Positions 58,048 to 64,000 of a DNA stretch of 64,000 nt are shown here, piece by piece. The position numbers were made by a program, and so were the translations under genes. The notes beneath the pieces were generated by a model, which ran no database searches, was not told the DNA's origin, and saw only the letters and a program-made list of their open reading frames with translations. The stretch spans positions 806,001 to 870,000 of the forward strand of contig NZ_AUBH01000001.1 of assembly GCF_000429145.1 (NCBI RefSeq). The letters run 5' to 3'. The stretch's first letter is position 1. Every line of letters begins with the position of its first letter. This stretch comes from Aestuariibacter salexigens DSM 15300 (GTDB taxonomy: Bacteria; Pseudomonadota; Gammaproteobacteria; Enterobacterales; Alteromonadaceae).

Positions 58048-60429
58048 ATGACGCATAATCCTCCTACCCACTTTACACAGTGTCGCATTACTGTAAGCGG
58101 TGTGGTTCAGGGCGTCGGCTTCCGACCATTTATCTGGCATCTGGCGACACATTTTAAACTGCTAGGTGAAGTGTACAACAATAGCGAAGGTGTAACGGTC
58201 ATTGTGCAGGGGTCTGTGCTGGCTATTCGTTCGTTTGTTGAACAGATTAAAACGCTGGCGCCTGCGGCCGCCTCAATCGCTAACATGGAGATGACATTTT
58301 GCGCTGCTGACAAGCAATACCATGATTTTAGCATCGTAAGCAGTGAGCCAAATATGCGAGCAGATGTGGGTATCTGTGCCGATCTTGTCACCTGCAAGCA
58401 GTGCCAGCAGGAACTGTTTGATACTCGTGACCGTCGCTTTCATTATCCATTTATCAATTGCACGCAGTGTGGTCCGCGCTTTTCTATTCTTAAAGAACTT
58501 CCCTACGACCGCGATAACACCAGCATGCGCGACTTTACCCAGTGCCCGGCGTGCCAACAGGAATATGACTCGCCAGAGGGTCGTCGCTTTCATGCACAGC
58601 CCAATGCCTGTCCGACATGCGGCCCGAAACTGTGGTTGACAGATAATAAGGGTGACCTATTGCATGCCGGACACGAAATTGACGCAGCGGTGCACTACCT
58701 GAAACAGGGAAACATACTGGCAGTTAAAGGCTTAGGTGGTTTTCAGTTGTGTGCTGATGCAACCAACACCGCCACCACTGCAGCCTTGAGACAGCGCAAA
58801 CGGCGTCCACACAAACCCTTTGCCGTCATGGTCAGGGATATCGCCAGTATCGAGCCATATTGTGTTGTATCTAAGGCTGCACGGCAGCAACTGCAGAGTC
58901 GAGCCGGCCCCATCGTGCTTCTCCCCATTCGCACTGACGGACCGCAACTCACGGGTATCGCCCCCGGCCAGCAGCGGTTGGGCGTCATGTTACCTACGAC
59001 GCCGCTGCATGCTCTTATCCTGCAACATTTTTCAGCACCCTTGCTCATGACCTCGGCCAATGCGTCAGGCGAACCGCAATGCATTGACAATGACGCGGCA
59101 TATCGCGAGCTACAACATGTGGCTAATTATTTTCTTGTGCACAACCGCACCATTACCCAGCGACTGGATGATTCTGTATTACAGCTGTCATCAGTTGGTG
59201 TGACTATGCTGCGCCGTGCCAGAGGTTACGCACCAGCGCCGCTATTGTTGCCAGCGGGACTTGAATTCGGCGAGACCGTGCTGGCAATGGGCAGCGATCT
59301 CAAAAACACATTCTGCATGCTGGAACAGGGGCAGGCGCTGTTGTCTCAGTACATTGGCGATCTGGGCAGTGTGCGTGTCGAGCGTGATGTACTCAATGGT
59401 ATAACAACACTTGCCAACATGCGTGGATTCACGCCTAAAACCGTAGTGACGGATCAGCATCCCAGTGGTCGTTGCAGACAGCTTGCGAATAAAGTTGCGA
59501 CCCAATACCACGCTGAACTTGAAGATGTACAACATCATCATGCCCATCTCGCTGCCTGCATTGGAGAGCATGGCTATCCAGATGATGACTTACCCGTATT
59601 GGGGATCTGTATGGATGGGCTGGGCTATGCCAGAAATGCCAGCGATGTGCAGCTGTGGGGAGCAGAATTGCTACTGTTTGATTATGCACAGTACCGTCGC
59701 CTGGCAACACTGCGCGCCACGCCGCTACCAGGCGGCGACAAAGCCAATAGTCAGCCATGGCGAAATAGTGTTGCCCACCTGCACAGTGCGCTTGGCTGGC
59801 AACATATCAAACGCGCCTACCCTGACCTGACCATTCTCACCCAATTCTCACAACAGGGCGCAGAGCAGCTCATATCCATGATGCAGCACAAACAATATTG
59901 TCCGCTCAGTAGCTCTGCTGGACGCCTATTTGATGCCGTCGCAGCGATACTGGGTATGTGCAGCCAGGGAGATATCGAGTATGAGGGCAAAGCGGCGATG
60001 TTGCTGGAAGCGTCTATTACGCCTCAGTCATGGCAGACAGCCGTTCCCTACCCCTTTGAACTGAATCAATACAGCGACGTGTGGCAAATCGAACCGGCCC
60101 CCATGTGGTCGGTGCTGTTAGAGGACTGTCATAAAAACGAGGAGCCCAGCGTGATAGCGGCGCGTTTTCATAAAGGCCTTGCGGACATCTATGCAAAAGC
60201 TACGCTGGCATTGGCCAGTTGTCACTCGGCAACGCATGTAGCGCTAAGCGGTGGAGTGATGCAAAACCAGTATTTACTGGAAAGACTCGTTGCAACGTTA
60301 GGCAGCGCTGGCTTGCATGTCATGACTCATCAACAGCTGCCTGCTAACGATGCGGGCCTGGCGTTTGGACAGGCGTTGATTGCGCGAAGCAGGCAGCGCC
60401 GATGTAAGGAGCAGAAACAATGTGTTTAG
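58048..60429 (+). CDS. hypF: Carbamoyltransferase HypF
   Basis: Makes the carbamoyl group that becomes the CN ligands of the NiFe centre and passes it to the HypE C-terminal Cys. The 793-aa protein has an N-terminal acylphosphatase domain (VSGVVQGVGFRPFIW). Two zinc-finger regions follow (CKQCQQEL, CTQCGPRFS, CPACQQEY and CPTCGP), then a YrdC-like domain (ILAVKGLGGFQLCADATN, RKRRPHKPFAVM). The C-terminal Kae1-like domain has VQHHHAHLAACI and LSGGVMQNQYLLERL. Its stop overlaps the hypC start by 10 bp. Confidence 0.96.
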   Translation: MTHNPPTHFTQCRITVSGVVQGVGFRPFIWHLATHFKLLGEVYNNSEGVTVIVQGSVLAIRSFVEQIKTLAPAAASIANMEMTFCAADKQYHDFSIVSSEPNMRADVGICADLVTCKQCQQELFDTRDRRFHYPFINCTQCGPRFSILKELPYDRDNTSMRDFTQCPACQQEYDSPEGRRFHAQPNACPTCGPKLWLTDNKGDLLHAGHEIDAAVHYLKQGNILAVKGLGGFQLCADATNTATTAALRQRKRRPHKPFAVMVRDIASIEPYCVVSKAARQQLQSRAGPIVLLPIRTDGPQLTGIAPGQQRLGVMLPTTPLHALILQHFSAPLLMTSANASGEPQCIDNDAAYRELQHVANYFLVHNRTITQRLDDSVLQLSSVGVTMLRRARGYAPAPLLLPAGLEFGETVLAMGSDLKNTFCMLEQGQALLSQYIGDLGSVRVERDVLNGITTLANMRGFTPKTVVTDQHPSGRCRQLANKVATQYHAELEDVQHHHAHLAACIGEHGYPDDDLPVLGICMDGLGYARNASDVQLWGAELLLFDYAQYRRLATLRATPLPGGDKANSQPWRNSVAHLHSALGWQHIKRAYPDLTILTQFSQQGAEQLISMMQHKQYCPLSSSAGRLFDAVAAILGMCSQGDIEYEGKAAMLLEASITPQSWQTAVPYPFELNQYSDVWQIEPAPMWSVLLEDCHKNEEPSVIAARFHKGLADIYAKATLALASCHSATHVALSGGVMQNQYLLERLVATLGSAGLHVMTHQQLPANDAGLAFGQALIARSRQRRCKEQKQCV

Positions 60430-60695
60430 GGATCCCGGCGCAAATTGTCAGCGTTGACGAGCATAATGCACACCAGGCAATGGTCGACATTGCTGGTGTC
60501 ACCCGACAGGTTAACATCGCCTGCGTGCTGAGTGACGTCGAGCATCCGCGGCAACTGATTGGCACATGGGTGTTGTTACATGTCGGATTTGCGATGAGCC
60601 GCATTAATGAAAGCGAGGCGCTCCACACCCTGCAACTGCTTGAACAATTCAGTGACACTGACTTTGAAAAGGACGATGGTCATGCAATACGTTGA
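60420..60695 (+). CDS. hypC: Hydrogenase maturation chaperone HypC
   Basis: A 91-aa HypC/HupF/HybG family chaperone, scaffold with HypD for Fe(CN)2CO assembly and delivery. The essential Cys2 is in MCLGIPAQIV; the typical VDIAGVTRQVNIACVL and VGTW-like GTWVLLHVGFAMSRI follow. AAGGAGC precedes the ATG. It overlaps hypF by 10 bp and hypD by 14 bp, so all three are tightly coupled. Confidence 0.95.
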   Translation: MCLGIPAQIVSVDEHNAHQAMVDIAGVTRQVNIACVLSDVEHPRQLIGTWVLLHVGFAMSRINESEALHTLQLLEQFSDTDFEKDDGHAIR

Positions 60696-61833
60696 TGAAT
60701 TTCGTAACCCGGACGTTGCCCGCAAACTGGCATCTGAAATCACCGAACTTTCATCAATGCTGATGCAAGACCGCAACAGACCGCTGCAAATCATGGAATT
60801 CTGCGGTGGTCATACCCACACCATTTTTCGTTTTGGATTACAGCAGTTGTTGCCCCAACACATTCAACTCGTACATGGTCCAGGATGCCCGGTGTGCGTG
60901 CTACCGCGGGGTTGTATTGACGTTGCAATCCAGTTAGCCAATCAGGCAAATGTGATATTCACGACGTTTGGCGACGCCATGCGCGTACCGGGCTCTCAAC
61001 AAAGCTTGCTACAGGCGAAAGCCGCAGGTGCAGATATACGCATGGTCTATTCCCCTCTTGATGCACTGGCATTGGCCAGGGCCAACCCTGACAGGGAAGT
61101 GATATTTTTCGCATTAGGTTTTGAAACCACTATGCCAAGCACCGCGTTAACGGTGTTGGAGGCAAGCCGCGAGGGCATCGACAATTTTTCACTTTTTTGC
61201 CATCACATTACAACCGTGCCAACTATGACCGCGATTTTACAGGACCCGGACATGCGACTTGATGGCTTTATCGCGCCTGGACACGTCAGTATGGTAGTGG
61301 GTGATAAACCCTTTGAATTTGTTGGTGCAGAATTTAAGAAACCACTGGTTATCACTGGCTTTGAGCCGCTGGATATTCTGCAATCAATATGGATGCTACT
61401 GAAGCAGCTGAGTGAAGGACGCAGTGAAGTAGAGAACCAATATACTCGCGTTGTCTCTGCAAAAGGCAATCCCGCGGGCCTGGCCGCCATGTCTGACGTT
61501 TTTGAGCCACGAGAGCGCTCAGCATGGCGTGGCATTGGTGATATTGAACAAAGCGGTGTGCAGTTAACGGACGCATACAAGCATTTTGACGCTGAATACA
61601 AGTTTTCACCCGATCATGCTATGGTCGAGGATCCAACCGCATGTCACTGCGGTGATGTGCTTAAAGGTGCGATGCAGCCCTGGCAGTGTCCACTGTTCGG
61701 TAACGAGTGTCAGCCCAAACATCCGCTTGGTGCATTGATGGTATCGTCCGAAGGGGCATGTGCCGCCTACTATCGCTATGCCGATATCAACGCATTAAAA
61801 GATAAGCAACCGGCGCAAAGGATCACACTATGA
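60682..61833 (+). CDS. hypD: Hydrogenase formation protein HypD
   Basis: An iron-sulfur protein that holds the iron during cyanide and CO ligand attachment, 383 aa. Conserved Cys motifs are MEFCGGHTHTIFRFG, VHGPGCPVCVLPRG, DPTACHCGDVL and CPLFGNECQPKHPLGALMVSSEGACAA. The ATG at 60682 is used because it gives the family N-terminus MQYVDEFRNP with AAGGAC at good spacing; the in-frame ATG two codons earlier is the alternative. It overlaps hypE by 4 bp (ATGA). Confidence 0.96.
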   Translation: MQYVDEFRNPDVARKLASEITELSSMLMQDRNRPLQIMEFCGGHTHTIFRFGLQQLLPQHIQLVHGPGCPVCVLPRGCIDVAIQLANQANVIFTTFGDAMRVPGSQQSLLQAKAAGADIRMVYSPLDALALARANPDREVIFFALGFETTMPSTALTVLEASREGIDNFSLFCHHITTVPTMTAILQDPDMRLDGFIAPGHVSMVVGDKPFEFVGAEFKKPLVITGFEPLDILQSIWMLLKQLSEGRSEVENQYTRVVSAKGNPAGLAAMSDVFEPRERSAWRGIGDIEQSGVQLTDAYKHFDAEYKFSPDHAMVEDPTACHCGDVLKGAMQPWQCPLFGNECQPKHPLGALMVSSEGACAAYYRYADINALKDKQPAQRITL

Positions 61834-62864
61834 GTTTCAAACCCGATGACTGTGTGACCTTAGGTCATGGCAGTGGTGGCCGCGCAATGCATGAGCTTAT
61901 CCATGAGTTTATCGTCGAAAAATTTGCTAATTCACAGCTATCAGAGCTGGAAGATCAGGCTCGTATACCCCTGGCACAGCTCGCTGAATACGGCAGCCAA
62001 CTGGCTTTCAGTACAGATTCCTATGTTGTTGACCCGCTTTTTTTCCCGGGTGCTGACATTGGCAAACTGGCTATCTGCGGCACCGTTAATGATTTAGCGG
62101 TCGGCGGCGCCACTCCCCTCTTTCTGACCTGTTCACTGATCATTGAAGAAGGTCTGAGCTTTACCGTGTTAAACGATGTGCTTGATTCTATGCGGCGCGC
62201 CGCCTTGCATGCGGGCGTGAAAATCATTACCGGTGACACTAAAGTCGTGGGGCGCGGTCAGTGTGACAAATTATTCATCAATACCGCCGGTATTGGCGTG
62301 ATTGACCCGTCATATAATCTATCGGCAGGACACTGTAAGAGCGGCGATTGCATTATCGTCAATGGATTCATAGGCGATCACGGTGCGGCTGTGCTTGCGG
62401 CCAGAGGCGACGTGGCGATACAAACGAATGTGCAAAGTGATTGTCAGGCACTGCACGATCTGATTGCTGAGATGCTAAAGGTGTGTCCTGATATTCGCTG
62501 TATACGCGATGCAACGCGTGGAGGTGTGGCGACGGTGCTCAACGAATTTTCCCGTGCCAGCTCGGTGGTCATTGAAATTGATGAACGCAGTGTACCGATT
62601 CGTCCCGAGGTTCAGGCAATCTGTGAATTACTGGGACTTGATCCATTGTATCTGGCTAACGAAGGCACACTGGTATGTGTTGCGCCGCAGCACGCAGCGC
62701 AGCAATTGCTTAGCACGATGCGCAAGCACCCTAAAGGTCAGCATAGTCAGATAATAGCCACGGTAAGTGACGCCAACGAACCTATAGTGAGCATGCGTAC
62801 CGTATTTGGCAGCAGTCGCATTGTCGATATGCTGGAAGGCGAACAATTACCACGGATTTGTTGA
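61830..62864 (+). CDS. hypE: Carbamoyl dehydratase HypE
   Basis: Dehydrates the S-carbamoyl group on its own C-terminal Cys to thiocyanate and passes CN to iron on HypC-HypD. The 344-aa PurM-like protein has LGHGSGGRAMHELI, the ATP-binding STDSYVVDPLFFPGADIG, NDLAVGGATPL, GDTKVVGRG, RDATRGGVATVLNE and the essential terminal PRIC. The stop overlaps the next start (TGATG). Confidence 0.96.
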   Translation: MSFKPDDCVTLGHGSGGRAMHELIHEFIVEKFANSQLSELEDQARIPLAQLAEYGSQLAFSTDSYVVDPLFFPGADIGKLAICGTVNDLAVGGATPLFLTCSLIIEEGLSFTVLNDVLDSMRRAALHAGVKIITGDTKVVGRGQCDKLFINTAGIGVIDPSYNLSAGHCKSGDCIIVNGFIGDHGAAVLAARGDVAIQTNVQSDCQALHDLIAEMLKVCPDIRCIRDATRGGVATVLNEFSRASSVVIEIDERSVPIRPEVQAICELLGLDPLYLANEGTLVCVAPQHAAQQLLSTMRKHPKGQHSQIIATVSDANEPIVSMRTVFGSSRIVDMLEGEQLPRIC

Positions 62865-63493
62865 TGATTCATTTTATGCTGTTTGGCTTTTTGTTGGGCA
62901 TAAGACACGCACTGGAGGCCGACCATATCGCCACGGTGGCGTCGTTAGCGGCCAGCAGACGCAGTAAATCGCAGGTGTTGTATCAGGGATTAGCCTGGAG
63001 TACAGGGCACAGCCTGACACTGCTTATCATTATTGGCGCATTGACGATAATTGGCGGCTCTATCGCAACTGAGATGCAACTGGCTCTGGATATTTTCGTC
63101 GGCGTGATAATGATATGGCTTGGTCTTGACGTCATTTTGCGTGCTAAAAATCTTGCCCAACTTAGGAAAGAGGACGTCATGGGCACTGACAAGTTACCCT
63201 TTAAAGCCTTTTCGCTGGGTCTACTTCATGGCGTTGCGGGTTCAGCAGCTCTGTTAATCATCTTTACCGAGCAGCTCGACAGCATGCTTGATTCAATTCT
63301 ATGCCTGGCAGCATTTAGTCTGGGCACGATGAGCGGCATGCTGGTGTTTTCTGTGTTGCTCGCTGTGCCGCTGTCGTTTACTGCCTCACGAATGGTTTAC
63401 CTGCAATATGGTGTGCAATGTCTAATTGGCACAGTAACAGGATTATTAGGGGCTGGCATCCTGTTACAGCAAGCCTTCCCACACTTTTTGTGA
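62864..63493 (+). CDS. Nickel permease-like protein (NicO/UreH family)
   Basis: A 209-aa protein with about six membrane helices. The first helix holds the RHALEADHIATV pattern, an H-x4-D-H metal-binding motif typical of nickel/cobalt transporters. LAWSTGHSLTLL and FSLGLLHGVAGSAAL follow, with a second His-rich turn, and fit the NicO/UreH group. Nickel supply for hydrogenase maturation is inferred from this motif and from the location. The ATG overlaps the hypE stop (TGATG); two in-frame TTG codons lie just upstream. Confidence 0.85.
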   Translation: MIHFMLFGFLLGIRHALEADHIATVASLAASRRSKSQVLYQGLAWSTGHSLTLLIIIGALTIIGGSIATEMQLALDIFVGVIMIWLGLDVILRAKNLAQLRKEDVMGTDKLPFKAFSLGLLHGVAGSAALLIIFTEQLDSMLDSILCLAAFSLGTMSGMLVFSVLLAVPLSFTASRMVYLQYGVQCLIGTVTGLLGAGILLQQAFPHFL

Positions 63494-63500
63494 AGAAAAT

Positions 63501-63528
63501 TTGACCGATACAAAAACACTGCTAATAT
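63501..63528 (+). promoter_or_regulatory. Predicted promoter of the SOS-box gene
   Basis: TTGACC at 63501-63506, a 16-bp spacer and TAATAT at 63523-63528 with an upstream TG (extended -10). The LexA box begins at the end of the -10, so LexA binding would block the promoter. Confidence 0.6.
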
Positions 63529-63547
63529 ACTGTATATATAAACAGTA
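63528..63547. promoter_or_regulatory. LexA (SOS) operator
   Basis: The sequence TACTGTATATATAAACAGTA contains CTG-N10-CAG with an A/T-rich centre. It differs at one core position from the E. coli consensus CTGTATATATATACAG. It lies 12 bp before the ATG of the downstream gene and directly after the predicted -10. Confidence 0.88.
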
Positions 63548-63559
63548 TTAAGGTGCACC

Positions 63560-63922
63560 ATGTTTCAATCCGGTCTTAATGTCATTGACAAACTTGTCGC
63601 AAAGTACGGGTTATCCTTAAATGGTAATAATCCATTCAAAGCAGTGACTAAGCTATCAAAAGAACAGGCTGATAGTGCTTCTTTGAACCTACCCTACTGC
63701 ATGTATAACAAAGTGAAATCGCTGACTCCCCATGATGATGCCACGCTTATTCGCTTTTTCCTGCCCGACAGACACGCCAGACTTGCGGCATTTCTGATAG
63801 TGAACGGCCATATTGTTGAGCAGGTTTATTATCAACGAGATAAAAAGTACGTCACCGCATGCAAGAAGATTCAGCGGGAATTGGATCTACAGCTGGCCTC
63901 ACCTGCGTTGTTTGCGGCGTGA
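63560..63922 (+). CDS. Hypothetical LexA-regulated protein, 120 aa
   Basis: A 120-aa basic, soluble protein, apparently without signal peptide or membrane segment. I do not recognise a family; it is not SulA-, YebG-, DinI- or UmuD-like by inspection. It contains an N-terminal helical part (NVIDKLVAKYGLSL), a central mixed region and ATLIRFFLPDRHARLAAFLIVNGHIVEQVYYQRDKKYV. An AAGGTG ribosome binding site sits between the LexA box and the ATG. DNA-damage induction is predicted from the operator. It follows the hyp operon by 66 bp but has its own promoter. Confidence 0.8.
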   Translation: MFQSGLNVIDKLVAKYGLSLNGNNPFKAVTKLSKEQADSASLNLPYCMYNKVKSLTPHDDATLIRFFLPDRHARLAAFLIVNGHIVEQVYYQRDKKYVTACKKIQRELDLQLASPALFAA

Positions 63923-64000
63923 TGTAATTTCAGCATGAAGTTCGACGTCTCATTCACAGCATGGCGCCTACATCTGCAATCCATATTGCTGTGTACTTTA

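Noticed and set aside
63935-64000. Open frame starting MKFDVSFTAWRLHLQ at the right edge
   Set aside because: Only 22 codons are visible, with no ribosome binding site and no recognised match; it may or may not be the next gene.

Overview
This window looks like the chromosome of a marine gammaproteobacterium of the Alteromonadales/Alteromonadaceae type. That is inferred from gene content and order: sdhCDAB divergent from gltA, smc-zipA-ligA beside cysZ, the DUF2062 / comEC-msbA-lpxK-ycaR-kdsB block, and ftsH-folP-glmM-tpiA-secG-tRNA-Leu. No rRNA, CRISPR array, insertion sequence or prophage was seen. Most genes are compactly packed housekeeping genes on the minus strand.

Layout. 1-5300: start of sucA, sdhBADC and the divergent citrate synthase gene (TCA cycle). 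5370-8650: a DUF3429 membrane protein and a two-gene GDP-mannose cassette (manC, cpsG). 8740-14440: pirin, glutathionyl-hydroquinone reductase, L-2-hydroxyglutarate oxidase, tRNA t6A dehydratase (tcdA), a DedA-like membrane protein and two proteins of unknown function. 14580-23340: rimO, an SDR, the Kdo/lipid A block (kdsB, ycaR, lpxK, msbA), comEC and DUF2062. 23350-31140: ligA, zipA, smc, cysZ. 31140-40450: a PAS-GGDEF-EAL protein, a putative periplasmic zinc metallopeptidase behind nlpI, cdd, pnp, a TSUP permease and an HD-GYP protein. 40720-44090: a very large secreted subtilase. 44200-50350: tRNA-Leu(GAG), secG, tpiA, glmM, folP, ftsH, then divergent yhbY. 50500-56750: DUF1232 protein, SDR, a small unknown protein with a WYL-domain protein, a LonB-type protease, and a secreted SRPBCC protein. 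56860-63490: a complete [NiFe]-hydrogenase maturation operon, hypABFCDE, translationally coupled to a nickel permease. 63500-63922: an unknown small gene behind a near-consensus LexA (SOS) operator.

Working together. The sdh/glt/suc genes form the respiratory TCA core. kdsB-lpxK-msbA build and flip lipid A-Kdo, and manC-cpsG supply GDP-mannose for surface polysaccharide. The GGDEF/EAL and HD-GYP proteins act on cyclic-di-GMP. The Hyp proteins would build the Ni-Fe(CN)2CO centre of a hydrogenase whose structural genes are not in the window.

The observations most worth follow-up are: the LexA-box gene at 63560; the perfect 10-bp inverted repeat just ahead of hypA; the hyp operon without hydrogenase subunits; the nlpI-metallopeptidase pair; and the loss of rlmE from its usual place before ftsH, with a possible coding remnant.
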